A stretch of 64,000 nucleotides of DNA from assembly GCA_008508345.1 (NCBI GenBank), contig QNGE01001015.1, forward strand, positions 70,125-134,124, written 5' to 3'. Of this stretch, positions 45,823-58,400 are shown piece after piece (positions within the stretch are counted from its first letter, which is position 1; every line of letters begins with the position of its first letter). A program made the translations under genes and the position numbers. This DNA is from Paragonimus westermani. Lineage: Eukaryota; Platyhelminthes; Trematoda; Plagiorchiida; Troglotrematidae. The notes beneath the pieces are model-generated. The model was not told where the DNA came from, searched no databases, and was given only the letters and a program-made list of their open reading frames with translations.

Positions 45823-46171
45823 TACTGATGAGTAGTCAGGGATTTGGTTTATTTTCAAGTTGACCATCAATCACATTTGATCGCAGCCTCCGCATTCAGA
45901 TAGACTTTCCAACCAGCCTCTTTCGAAAACAAGCACTAGACTCGAGTTTCGCTCTGATTAGAGCTCACCAGTAGCGCATATCCTTGCCACGGCCGGGATC
46001 TGAACTCCGGCCATTCCAATCATGAGGCAACCGTGTTAACCACTGCGCCATTCACCTCATATTAGGCACGACCGAATTATCAAATCTGAACGCTCAACCA
46101 CTCTGGCTTGTGAGCAATGATCAGGTTGCCCGATCGTCTCGAGAGGAGACACAGTTACTGCCTGTTAACTC
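45823..46171 (-). mobile_element. tRNA-derived SINE, family A, intact insertion
   Basis: A 349-bp element exactly between two copies of an 18-base duplication. On the minus strand it has an A-box-like GGCGCAGTGGTTAACAC (46049-46033) and a B-box-like GAGTTCAGATCCC (46007-45995). These mark a tRNA-derived pol III promoter, with about 120 bases of leader before it and about 170 bases of body behind. It ends in CTACTCATCAGTA, not poly(A). It encodes no protein and must borrow a LINE machinery. The other copy is at 17405-17725. The perfect duplication suggests a recent insertion compared with most repeats here. Confidence 0.88.
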
Positions 46172-46189
46172 CAAAAGGTTCCTAATGTT
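46172..46189. repeat. Target-site duplication, right copy
   Basis: Second copy of the 18-base direct repeat that brackets the SINE. Confidence 0.9.
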
Positions 46190-49100
46190 GTTAATATGGC
46201 AGACTACTGTGTGTATATACCACTTACAATAAAGGATCTAGCTCCTACTATGCCGGAAAAGCCACTCCACAATTGGTTTCGTCTAAAACACTCATCACTA
46301 GTTAGTCTAGCTAGCAGGACCTTCCACACTGAACCCTCCTAGAAATAAAGATGACACTGTTCAAATGATCACTCGGAGTGACAATAGTTTATCAGTTTTA
46401 AATACTCGTGTGCGTATAACTCAGTCAGTAGTGGCATTCACATCCATTCGTGATACCAAGGATATTCAGATAGATTTAATGGTTGTTGTGCTTCCTTTAT
46501 TAATGAAATGATTTTTCAAAGTCTACGCCAAATACATTAAAGGCGCATCTTGTGACTTTCACACAATAGTGGATACAATATTGGATTGATTTGCACAAGC
46601 ATTAGGCATGAACTTCAGAGAGAACTCCTGGGGCCTTCCCATAAGAAAATCTTTTGGATATAGGTGGCAATGATATGGAACTCTCATAAGTGGAAGAGCA
46701 TTTTCCTTCAAGAATGATGGATCGGAGACTTTAGAGCGCTCAAACCCAAGACACAAAGCGTGCAGGTCATGTGTTCATCCTTTAGATGTGAAGAAAACGT
46801 ATTCCGCGTTAACCCCCGTAGTCTTTGAATGGTGTGCACATTTTTTAAACATGCCACGTCCATTTCATACCGACTTGTGGTGTTCTTCGGTGTATCTTGT
46901 TTGGTTGTGGTGAGCTAATGTCCTATCTTTCAACATCGTCCCACGAAAGCCGAACCTTCTCAGATGAAAACCGGTCAAAAGTTGTGAACAGCTATCGACC
47001 CTGTAATTAGTTCGTGTACCGTGCGTCGAAAAGCTGAGATGTTCACCCAATCGTCAGTCTGAATGCAGATAACATTTGTTTATAGTTGCTCACTGACTTC
47101 CTCGGCTGATGGGCTACCTTTCTGTCTGCAGCCCAACTTACGCCCAAACATATGATTAGCAGGAATGTTTTCACAAGTTCATAAGAAATGAAGACAGATA
47201 TCTGTATTGTCTTTGTGCTGATCGGATAACCAGTCAGCTTGGAGGGTTCACGAATTTTTTGAGAACAATTGCGTACGAATAAAGGAAAAAGTTAAACAAA
47301 TGAACGTCCAGAAGGGAACTGATAAGAAACACTGTATATGGTTAGGCGAAAAAAGTTCACTCAGTGTTAATTCTTACCTATTTACTGATGAGGTAAATCA
47401 AAGATTAATGAAAAAGTGTCCCCAGTTCACTAACGAAAAGTGAATTCTGTTGACTCATCAGTCGATATCACTTTAAATGCAGTCTCACGACACAGTGTTT
47501 TTGAAGTTTGGCAATACTAAAACAAGTGTGAAAAACTCGTCTCTAAAACGAACTAAGTTACGAGTTCAAATCATTGATGCCTACCTAGTTACTATTCTGT
47601 GCCTGACCTGACCCAACACACTGTCTGATATTAATAGCACAACTTCATGAATTGTGTACCATTCTAATTGAATAAACTTCGTAAACAGCTCAACGCTTCA
47701 CTATCTTGTACTTTATCTGTTACAGATAATTTAAGGTGATCGGTATTCACTTAGTGACATATCGTCCGGTCTTTGTCCAGATAAAATTTAATAATCCATC
47801 CAACGTGTTTCAACGAAGGTTGAATTTGAATGTAAATAGGCTCTGTCTACATTGTAGGCCAATCATTCGGTACTCCAGTTAACTAATATGTTCATTTAAG
47901 CTTTTCACTCTGTCTAATATTAGATGTTCTGTGTGAATATGAACCGGTGTGTGGTGAAATTTATGGGAAGTCTAGCCAACGACATGAGGCATTCATTAAA
48001 GTGTGCTCTGGCTGGAGCCTATGCACTTGCGCAGTTGCGCTAATTTCAAACCACCACAGGATCAGTTCTCCGAATTCGTGAAAAAAGTTTGCCAAGCTCT
48101 TCTGTCTCCCATGTTGTGTGTCAGTTCATTTGCAGCTGCAGTGAACAAATCGACAACTATCACACAGAGTCGCTGAACACATCTCGAAATGGTTAAAATA
48201 ACTGATGACGCACCAGCCTCTACTTGATGTACTGAGGGTGAGGAACCCAACACCATCGATCGCTAAACGCAGCATAACAACAGATCACCGAGTTGACCCA
48301 TTAAACTCATTCAAGATACTGTTGCGTAACGGCTTTCTGCGAAGCGATGTTCATCCGAACTTACCAGCTGACGTTCTGTGCACAAAAGTGGATGAGGCAA
48401 CCTATCGGGTTGCCTTGGTCGTGATTACATATGACATGATGTGGTTGTACGCTTGTCTAGTTCCTGCTTTTCCTTACCTGTATGATACATAGAACTGGCA
48501 TGTTTTACGTTTGCGACTGGGGAGACTAAACGACTTGATAACATATCACAGTATATGTCCTCTTCCTGCTTGGATGAATTGGTTGATGGGAACTCAGCGT
48601 TTCAAATTCGCGCTCTAATTCGATTTGCCTTGGTCGTACAGTTGTGTTTAGTAGAGCCTGATTCTGAACGTTTTCGCCTTCCATCACAGTAGCACCCCAT
48701 TTGGCCTTTGTTGCTACATGACACATTGTAGGAAACTCTGAGAAGCTCTAACCATCGTGATTTAAAGATCCATTTTGATCGGATGGGACTCAATAGCATT
48801 CAAAATGGGTTTTCTCTTATCACCACAGATCCATTTCATGGCTGCTGTTTGATGATCGGCCAGCGATTTTCACAAGTTATGTCAACGCATTTCACACATA
48901 ACCAATAAACCAATCTGCTGAGCATTGGCCGGTCACTGTTGCTTGCAATCTTTCGAGCATCGACTCACTGTACATTCAGTCAATCACGAACATAAGATGA
49001 TAATTCGAGGACACTACCATAACAATTTTTTGAGCGATCCTAATTTGGTGGGCTCATTAAACATGAGTGAAAACCAGACCAATCAGCAAATGAATATTAT

Positions 49101-49684
49101 CGTCTGGCAATCTTCAAGAAATTTGATGGGATCACACACTGAAATATCTCAGATATACCCAACAAATTAGTGTCAAAATGTTGACAAGATAAATCAACTG
49201 ACAATGCATATATCTCAATCTGCTTTGGGCAGTTTACCACAAAAGTGGTAGGCCGTTACAGAACAGTGTTTCTGTTTGAGAAGTGTAACGGTGGAAAGAC
49301 TGTAAGTTAGAAAAAGGTAGAAGAAAAACACGCGAGGTATAAACTTAGCGACAGCCTACCGAGTCTACTGCGAGAGCAGTTCAACGTGGGACAAATAACA
49401 GCTGAACAACAGCAAAGGAATGAGGACACAGTGATTCTGATGGCTGACCTTCTGATATTCCAACAGTGCGTATCTATTATGCACTCAAACTGTTCTGCCG
49501 GAGACTTTCACGATAGACTCTTTAGGATCGTTGCGAATTGTGACTTTAGCAATTTGTCTCTGGGTTGGTTACTTGGAATGAATGAAAGCATGTTTCAAAA
49601 GCAGTAGTGGGAGTCGGGCGGAAGAGTGTGTAGTTTAAAAGCAGAATTTCTGTTACACGTTAATTCAGAGGAGTTCCAGTGAGA
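46190..49684. other. Unassigned sequence
   Basis: Short frames on both strands only. The frame at 48205-48492 (95 codons) has no recognisable motif. Confidence 0.4.
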
Positions 49685-49800
49685 AAAATCCGGACTTTGG
49701 CTGAATTTGAACCAACGACAGAAACAGCGTGTGCTTAAACGCGACAAGCACTCTACTAGCTGAGCAACGACGTTACGCCGGAAGTTCGGAAACTTGTTGT
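49685..49800 (-). mobile_element. SINE family T, single unit
   Basis: Minus strand: A-box region GCTCAGCTAGTAGAGTG (49767-49751), B box GGTTCAAATTC (49714-49704), then the family body word (AAAGTCCGGATTTTT, cf. GAAGTCCAGATTTTT elsewhere). Leader word GAACTTCCGRCNT is shared with the unit at 27.88 kb. Confidence 0.75.
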
Positions 49801-52264
49801 TGCAATAACATCAGTTCCAGTTTATCCGAATGAGGTGATAACTAAATTATTTTGAACTCTTCATTTTCACTTCTCGTTGAGAGCGCTGACGACATATGTA
49901 GACATTTCAATCAAGATGAGCTGATTATAACCCAAGGTAATGTGGGCGAGAGGTTACAACCAATTTAGCGAGTAACCCGGGGACACAATTTTAGGGTGTA
50001 TCATCATATCACTGTGACATCTGTTGACACTAGCATTCGAATCCCCATGAAAGGAAATGGATGCAGAATAAGTGATGGCTTCTCTCATCATGACCTTTTG
50101 ATCTGTGGAGGGTATCTGCATTGCGACGGTAAATGCAGTAGATCCAGTCTTAGTGTTTACAGAAGTTCAACATAAAGTGGCTATAAACCTCTTTACCCTA
50201 TAACCGCCAAATATGAGCACTAACATTATTGAATGGACGATATGAATAAGATGCACAAAAACCGTGGTCCAAATTTTACGTCGAAGTTGAGTGGTTGACT
50301 CAAGTCTTCGTATCAGGAGTTGAGTAACCCTCAGCTATTTTTCCGAGCAGTAGGGAGGATTTGTCGCGATCTGAGTTCTCCTTGCATAGCAGGCTGAAAA
50401 AGGAAAACTTTATTGATCTGTCTCACCACCTGACTTAGTTGTTCCCATAGTTATCCCACAAATGCTCATCAGATACCTTCCTAATATCACCGTTTCTCAG
50501 ATGTTTGCAATGCATTTTTCACAGTGCCTTATCTTTGCTTTATCAGTCGAACGGTAGCTCAAATTTGGTTTTTGGTTTCACGGAACGTAGCTAACAAAAT
50601 GAGGGTTTGATATTGTGGACCTCACTCACGTATATTCAGGTATTCAGTGGAGGGTCGAGGCAATGGTTTACCGTCAGTAGGAACGGTTTAAGTCATTCGG
50701 ACTCTATAACAATATTATCTGTCCGGATAGGGGTCAGGTTGTAGCCACAGTTTAATCATATCCTCAAGGTTCGTTTGGTCTGTCTCGAACATTTCTGCCA
50801 TCGATTTTCTGAGGTGAGTAAGCTAATAGCTAAAGTTTTTGCTGTTTCATACCAGCAATAAGACGGCAGTTGAACGAAAATGATCTGTGCAGAAAAACTA
50901 GAGATGTTAAAAGATGGAATATGGAGATGGTGCATTGCGAAAATGTTAGAGAAAGTGTAGCAAATTCTACCAGGGACTTGGTGAATGTATACATTCAATT
51001 AGAGGTGGTAAACTAGCAATGAATTTAGGTGTGGATTTACTTCGATCATATTTGACAAGTTCTTCGTTCCCATATCAAAACCAGTGGAACGATGCATTTT
51101 GTTTTATGGGATGTTAGTTGAAACATCGGATGCTGAACGAACACTTCGAAGTTGCCCACCATGTGGTGGAACGTAGAACCAAATAAGCGGGATTGGTAAA
51201 TCACGGTTGAGACAGCGGTAAATTGGTTCCAAAACTGAGAAACAAGCAACAAGATATCTACTGTGTACATTTTCAAGTTATTTTCCAAATATTCCGCACG
51301 AGAAAGCAATAGTAGCAAACAAGCACAGTTGCGCTCTGTGATTAATTTGTAACGTCAGTAATAAAGTGCTCCATCTAACTTGAACTGACGTCTTGTTTTA
51401 GATTACTGCAATGGTAGTTGATTCACAACTAACTCATTTCCAGATCAGGTTAGAACAGTTGACATGTTTAAAAGGACTACTGGTAGGTGCACTCACCAAT
51501 CAACCATGGTGGGAACTATTGGGACGCAAAATTGATGAATTTGGACTGTTAACGGAGTTGGTAGGCCTAAAGAGATTTTTGTTGAAAAGAGGTTAGATAG
51601 GAAAAGATGGTCAGATGGACTCGGAAAACCACGTAAATATCTAATGCCGGACGTAAACTCTATTAACAAAATGAAAAATCTGGTGGTTGTTCTTGTTTTG
51701 GTTACCCTTGAAGACACGAGCAAATTATAAGATGCGGATGAGTTTATTAGGAGTGGGGGTGATTTTTTGTTTCATATGCAGCAAAGAAACGTGTTTTTGT
51801 TGTTTCAAGGTGAATTAACAATCAATGAGCGTGTGTGTGTGTGGGCCGGTTATTCCGATGGAGAATATATGTTTTGGAAAATTTGAATGTGACAGCAATA
51901 ACCACAACGACACCAACAACACAAAGCAGAAGTTGGTGACCAGAGCATTGCAGTCGTATGCCGACAATTAAATGAGGTAAACGAGTTTGATTGACCGCAG
52001 CATTATATGAAGAAGGTGAATTAACAAAGGTGGATAAAGAGGTTCGTTGTGCCCAGCAGTGAGGAGCTCTGGCAACTTATTCCAGTTGAGTTCATCTGAA
52101 TTATAAGTTGTTTGGCGTGGCTAGGTTGCAATAGTTGACCCATTCTGAAGTTATCTCATAGCCGAACTGAATCGATCAAAATGTCGGGGATAATTAGAGC
52201 ATTGTTCTTATTGAAGTGTTTTAGGATACCACCACCGCTAATAGGTTTTGGAACAACTCACACA
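49801..52264. other. Unassigned sequence, short (GT)n at about 51.83 kb
   Basis: No gene recognised. The 51411-51596 plus frame follows a TTTTAG acceptor-like site but is overlapped by a minus frame and has no motif. Confidence 0.4.
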
Positions 52265-52427
52265 CTTGCAAACATCTGTTTTCGGTAATTCTCATCAGGC
52301 TTTTACAATTACACGGGAATAAGTGTGGGTTATGTATGAATTTATGACGAGTTCATATATAGGCCGCACTTATTCCCATGTGATTGTAAAAACCTGATGA
52401 GAATTACCGAAAACAGCTGTTTACAAG
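52265..52427. repeat. Large palindrome, 64-bp arms, 35-base loop
   Basis: Arm 52265-52328 is the reverse complement of 52364-52427 with 6 mismatches in 64 and no gap. Each arm includes CTGATGAGAATTACCGAAAAC and a CAGCTGTTT-type word. A diverged single arm occurs at 8.73-8.94 kb. The arrangement resembles the paired pseudo-LTR arms of the PLEs at 22 and 28 kb, with the coding part lost. Confidence 0.9.
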
Positions 52428-53942
52428 ATTGAATTCTTATGAATTCCACGGGAATCTGAAAAGAACTCACACTCTGACAAAAACAAACACACGTGTGTGT
52501 CCAGTAACGTCACGTTTGTGATCCGTGAACTTGTTAGACTGGAATCGGTTACGTAAGAGAACTAATGGAATGCTATGTGATTCGATCTGTGAAGAGTTAT
52601 TTTCATGAACACTATTTAGTCTCAATACTGTTCTTTTATTCAGTGTAACAGGTATGTCTTGCATGAGCTTCCTGTTATTTTAGATCTAACTTAGCGTACA
52701 ACAGGTTCTGTGTAATTACTTTTATGAAGGAGTTCAATGGTATGTAGCAAGGACACATAATTTCAGAGATCTTATTCTAACTGGCGAATATAGTTGTTTT
52801 TACCTCTTCGATCCAATGATCTTTTAGAATTCCTTGTTTCAATGTACCATCTAGGAAGTGGCATACCACATCTTAGCCGACCACCATTGTGATGCATGTG
52901 AACTGACCATGTTATCGGTGCTAAAATTGTGATGGGACTATCAACCTGTAGTGGCCGTATATTATCATCCCGCATGAATGTAGGTCAGTTACTCTTGTTG
53001 TGCAACCCTCGTTACATCACGTCTAATGACCTTATTCTTCAGGCTGACAAAATCTGACCCCAAAGTTGATAGTTCTTACAAACAGCAGAAAAGCATGAGA
53101 ACAAAAGTCAACCGAACGGAGACACCCACACTACGCTGTTCTCAATACCTGAGTTTAATTAAGCTAGAAAAAACGATTATCCGTTAAATTTAACATCGTT
53201 TGTCTTCGGTTCAACAAAAACGGCGTATGCTCATCAGTTGCAATGGATTACGGTGCTCCACTGGTTTGAATTCCATTGAATAGATTTGTAATTAGATTAT
53301 GGTTGAAAACTGGAGATACAGTTGAGAGTGTTTTGTGATCAGTTTGGCTCACTAATAGTTTTAACGAACTTTCTTGAATTCCAATGGGCATAGCGAGCAA
53401 GACGGTAAAGCGTCCTCATTAGCCCGAAGTTCCCGGTCTAACATGTGCATGTTGACCTGGCTACATGCATTGGCCTAACGCAGGCAGTCGTTAATCAGCA
53501 CTAAGTTTCCCAACCTGCCAGTCTCATTTCACTAGTGGGTTCAAGGTGGCGTTTTAGCATCAACATAATTGTTGGTGCTTACGTGAAATCGTTTGCTGAT
53601 CTCAACAGATCTGCTTCCTAAACGACACATAACAGCATACAACCAGTTCACTGTTTAAAGACAAGAATTTAGATAGATGTATTTTTAGAAAATAGAACGC
53701 GTGATTTCCATCTCGTCTTCACAATTAACTTTGTGGCTTGGGCCCATCGCGTTCGGAAACCAGAGCTGAACGCAAGTTCCCATCAGGCGAGCGCTCCCTT
53801 GTTGCACGCACATCTGTCCGTGTCGCTTCGAGAAAAGTGCAGCAGAGATCCGATTTGTGAAGAGCACAAAGTTGTTAGTGATGAACAACAACGAAAGGAA
53901 TCCAATTTGAATTGAACGTCACTCACGGTCGACCAAAAGCTT
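52428..53942. other. Unassigned sequence
   Basis: Several short frames at 53.68-53.97 kb are open on both strands; no motif recognised. Confidence 0.4.
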
Positions 53943-54278
53943 TTGCATTCACATGTGCAGATTAGCAATCTTCGACATCAGTGCAGTGTCGCAAGAGGTT
54001 TATTTCCTCTACTTTTCCGCTCCGAATGGGGTCGCATGGCTAACGCATGCATGTATAGGCTGATGGACATAGGGATTGGTTGGCTCCTACGTTATGCCAA
54101 GTTATCGACAAAGCAAAAGGGCACGACGCCCGTCCCCATTGTCAGTGTTTTGACGACCATGGTGCGCGATCGATATTACGTGGCTGTTCCCACACACCTG
54201 TGTAACTATTTCAGCGCTTGGGACATAGTTCCAGATGAGGATCCAGCAAGCAACGATGAGTGCAAATGGACAGAATAA
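53943..54278 (+). CDS. Possible terminal exon, protein unknown
   Basis: The plus frame of 111 codons ends at TAA 54278. A 3' splice-like GTGCAG lies at 53954-53959, with pyrimidine-containing sequence before it. Codon choice from 53960 on is coding-like, and the end is acidic (VPDEDPASNDECKWTE). There is no known domain. A minus frame (54102-54296), which begins with a hydrophobic segment, overlaps it and weakens the call. Confidence 0.2.
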   Translation: MHSHVQISNLRHQCSVARGLFPLLFRSEWGRMANACMYRLMDIGIGWLLRYAKLSTKQKGTTPVPIVSVLTTMVRDRYYVAVPTHLCNYFSAWDIVPDEDPASNDECKWTE

Positions 54279-55029
54279 GAATACGGTAATTCCCAAAACG
54301 ACTAGAAAATCATGACAATTTTTTCACTAAATGGTGGATACTAAAAAGTTACACTCATGAACAACACAAATTTCGAACTTATTGGGAGAGGGGTAAAAAA
54401 ACAAATTTCCCATAGGATTTGTGGCACATCGGGCTATGCTTTTAGAATACTGTGCGATTTGCAAACTCTGACATGACGTTCCTATAGCCATGCTACCAAA
54501 ACGATAGGCATCGCACGACATTTCTCAGTTTTGTGGCTTTGTCATTGAGCCATGTCGTTCTGCTTCCTGTCAACACGGCTTAGTTGATCATTTCGTCCGT
54601 ATATGGATGCCGTGATAAGGACAATATGCCAGTTCACTGAGATGGGAGAAGACAGCACGTTCACAAGTTTTGCGCAGATTGAGGTGCATTATCCTGTGGA
54701 AACTTGCATTCTTTTGAACGTTGCCGTGTGCAGATTGGACTGGAGTGATTATCGTACAGAAACCGGATCTCACACTGATGGATCGCGATTAAGAAGAGTG
54801 TTGTTTTAGGGGAAAGGGTTGCGGATGCTGAGACGGCCTTTGTACTTTGCAGATGAAACCTATACAGCATTCAGAGATTACTGGATATCATTGGCTGGAA
54901 CTGACCACATCTGTTTGAAGTACACTTGTCAGTGTCATTTAGAGCATAAGACGAGATCAGTCGTGAGTTCCGTACAATAAAAATACCCGGTCCCTATTCT
55001 CAGCAGCTTTTGTTAGTGATGAGTAGTTT
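54279..55029. other. Unassigned sequence
   Basis: Short opposing frames at 54.59-54.87 kb only. Confidence 0.4.
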
Positions 55030-55170
55030 GGGCGTGCTCTGTCTGTCGCCCGTTCGGATCCGACTGAAGTCCAGATTTTTCGCAAATTGGTCTCTTCCAA
55101 TTTAAGAAACCTGTGGAACTGCTTATCAGTAAAGCGATTTCAGTGCACACCTATGGCGCTGGTGAATTCC
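55030..55170 (+). mobile_element. SINE family T, first unit of a dimer
   Basis: Plus strand: B-box-like GTTCGGATCC (55052-55061), then GAAGTCCAGATTTTTCGCAA and GGTCTCTTCCAA. The A box is poorly kept. The body continues to the link sequence shared with the 27.9-28.1 kb dimer. Confidence 0.7.
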
Positions 55171-55400
55171 AACATGAACTGATTGAGAAATCCCGTTTGA
55201 GCATTCACCCTCTTGGACCACTTGGTAGTTGGATGGGTAACTATGTCCAAAGTTAGAATTGCCACGCTCCCGATGTGACTTCGTAGTTCAGCTGGTACAG
55301 TACTTACAGCCTCTGTCCCTGTTTCAAATCCAACCGATATCTAGATGTTCGGCAATTCGGTCTCTTCTAACTGGCTTCATTCTATAGGTATTGAGTCTGG
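55171..55400 (+). mobile_element. SINE family T, second unit of a dimer
   Basis: Plus strand: the link GGATGGGTAACTATGTCCAAA, then the A-box region TAGTTCAGCTGGTA (55284-55297), B-box-like GTTTCAAATCC (55321-55331) and a diverged body (GATATCTAGATGTTC, GGTCTCTTCTAA). The B boxes of the two units lie about 270 bases apart. Confidence 0.7.
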
Positions 55401-58400
55401 TTAACGGATATATTTGGCTAACAACAAACAAAGATGGGGTTAAAGCTTCTAGAATAATAGACCGATCGAGGTCTACAAACCTAGACGAATAGTGTCCGAG
55501 GTATGTGGCAAACCTGAGCACGTCTACTCTGTTTTTGGATAAACCAGGCCTGATTCTGGCCTCGTGTGAGTGACATAAAGATCTGTTGGCTACTGTGGCA
55601 ACAGAACAGAACGACTAGAGGCAGACTAGGAGCAAGTGATCGCATTTTCGTACTATGGCTGATTTAGATAACGGCGGACACTTGGAGTGGTTTACCAAAC
55701 ATGAAAACGTGTCAGACAGTAATTTCTCGTGAACCAACAACTGGGTACATACCATCTATCCGCTTCGTTTCACCACAATCTTCCAAGATGTATCTGCTGA
55801 AAAATTGAACTCACCACCAGATGTAATAGGTTAAAGCATTTCCCACTACTTTGTCCTGTGACAGATTTTGCGAGAAACGTTACACGTCTAACAAATGTGC
55901 AGGATGTCGTTTGTGCACATGGACCCTTAACATAGTAAGTTCAAGGTGCTCCGACTAGTGTCGTCGGATACTTAATGCGTAAATGCAAAACAAAAGAATA
56001 TCCTAGTCAAACCTCTTCATTGTTGAGTAGGTGTTCAAAATGTTTTATCATTTTGTAGCAACATATTATTGTCATCGCAATTCTGGCTTCTCCAACTGAC
56101 TCTTCTGGATACCTCAGACGTCAGTGACGTTGGGAAAGTGTGTCTGAAAGATTGCCAGCAAATATAACACACTGTCTTTTTCGCATCAGTTGCTTTGCTC
56201 GGCGTTTTAACCACACGCTGCACGCCCTCGATTAGGTTCAACACCGGAAAGTAGGATACAAGTCGATGTACTGCAGATCTTCGACCACGTTTTCAAGGTC
56301 GGTGTGGCGAAACGCATTGTCGTAGACTATTATCTAGTTCCTCCTTTAGTGATCTTCAAGACTGTCTAACATCCTCTGCAAACAGACTTGGCAAGTTAAG
56401 TCAGTATACAAGTCAATTTTGATAGAATACTTTAGCAAGCCCCGTTCTGATACGCCCTCACTGGTGTGAGCAATGCTCCCTCTAGTGCCAGTAATAGTTG
56501 CTCGTGTTTTCTGTCCACGTGCTGCGGGTGAGATTACAGAGAAGACGGAAATTGCCCAAGTGAGTAGAAGTGGTCAACTGTTTTGACATGTTTCACTTCC
56601 ATCAATCCAGATAGCAAAGCTTCCTACAGTCGTGTATGACGGTGAGTTTTAAACAAAACGTTTTTCTTCCGTTTGCCAGACTCTATCCAAAGTCTCGAGG
56701 ATTAAGTGTAATTCCTTGACAGTTATCAATCTGCAATCCAAGTAGTTTGCAATTATACTACGTGAAACCTTCCCCCGTATTCGGTTTTCATAAGCAATCG
56801 CACGAAATCCAGGCTGACAGAAAGATTTTCACTTATCCACTCTGCTGATTGATCAACTCTTGCATTATACGGAAGTATCCGTTTACACCCACCGAGTAAC
56901 TTCAAGCACCTGGTAATTGAAAGTAATTTCGTACAACTTTACGGTGAAATTTGCATGGATGGCAGCCAGGCCGTGAGATACTGTTGGTAAATTTGTGCAC
57001 TGATCGAAATTAGCTCACGTAATTGCTCTACTTACCTTTCATAAAACTGCTATCGCCAGCTGCACACAGACAATTAGCGCTGATATTTCTCAGGTTGGTT
57101 GGGAATCGGCAATTTCAGTTCGGCGAAGTCGGATCATGGCTTGTGAACGTCCGGGTGAATAGTTCATTCAGTGCGTCTTTCTGTTAGTCACCGCTCACCT
57201 GTCTTGGTAAACCAAAATACTGGAATGCGGTTAGTCGAATTTTTATACCGGGCTGTCTTGGCTGAAGACTTGTCAGTCACCGGATATTCAAACGTCATGC
57301 ATAATTAAACGCAAAGTTGATGTTCATTGTGAATTTGCTCCTAAATGGGCCCATTTTCCTGCTTGTGTACTAATACCGTTTCGTCAAAACATCAAATCTT
57401 CTATGGCCCTGTCTCCATGTCCGAACTTGACAGATTACATAATCATGATCACCATCATAGCAGTCATCGTTAACTTGTACAAGCAACCTGATCCTTCTCA
57501 GCTTGATATCGAATCGTCCGATTCGGTATTGCACTTCGTTTCGCCGTGTGTTGTATTCAGCCCGATGTTGGAACGAACTTGTTCACCACACATTCTTCTC
57601 ATTCCTTAACCGTGTATGTTCATGCAACTTAAACAATACTGACTTACTTCATATTTGGTGAACAGTGGAATGAACGAATGGATGTTACGTGTGTGAGCAA
57701 ATGAGAAATGATGGGTTAGTGAATATGGAACAGGTATCATTGATTACGTGGGCGATCGGCACTGACAGTGGCAGACTTTTTCATTCAAACTGATTTGGTG
57801 AACTATGCAATGGGCTCAATTTCATAGGGGTGCACAACAGAAAAACCAAAGATTTATGTTTCCGGGGTGGGGTTTAATTTCCGTCACATGCAGCGTGTAA
57901 CGGAGTTCACAAAAACCCTCAAAGGACAGTAAGGAGAACAATGATAGAAAGTTGGAACTAATTAGAACCGGTGGCTAGTTGGATTCCACAGCGGATAACT
58001 CTCAAAAAATAATTGTGATACGAAGTGAATAGATGGTGTGCATTCTGTGATTATTTCCCACTGTAAACTGTATGCCTGATTCACGACAAACTACTGGGCA
58101 AGCAAATCCCCATATTTCGTAAGTCAATCCCGACGCCCACCACTGACTTGAACGGCCATCGCACTGAAATGCAAATATCTTGGGCCAGTAGTCTGCTTCT
58201 ATGGGACGTATACGCCATTCGTGTGAGGCAGTTTGTCGCGTCGGATTCACACCTATGCTGTCAAAAGTCAGAATGGACCTACAGCGATTTGCCACCTAAG
58301 ACAAGCACAATATGTTTAGACTTGGAGATCGCTACCGTTCGATGTCATGGTCGTCATTGCCTTGTTACTGGAATCGCCATTGTTTGATCACCTCAAATAG

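Noticed and set aside
52395..52427. Hammerhead ribozyme in the palindrome arm (CTGATGA then GAAAA)
   Set aside because: The eight bases between the boxes cannot form helix II, and helix I does not pair next to the core.
53400..53460. tRNA-like segment with CCCGGTCTAAC
   Set aside because: No proper A and B box pair and no match to the SINE families.
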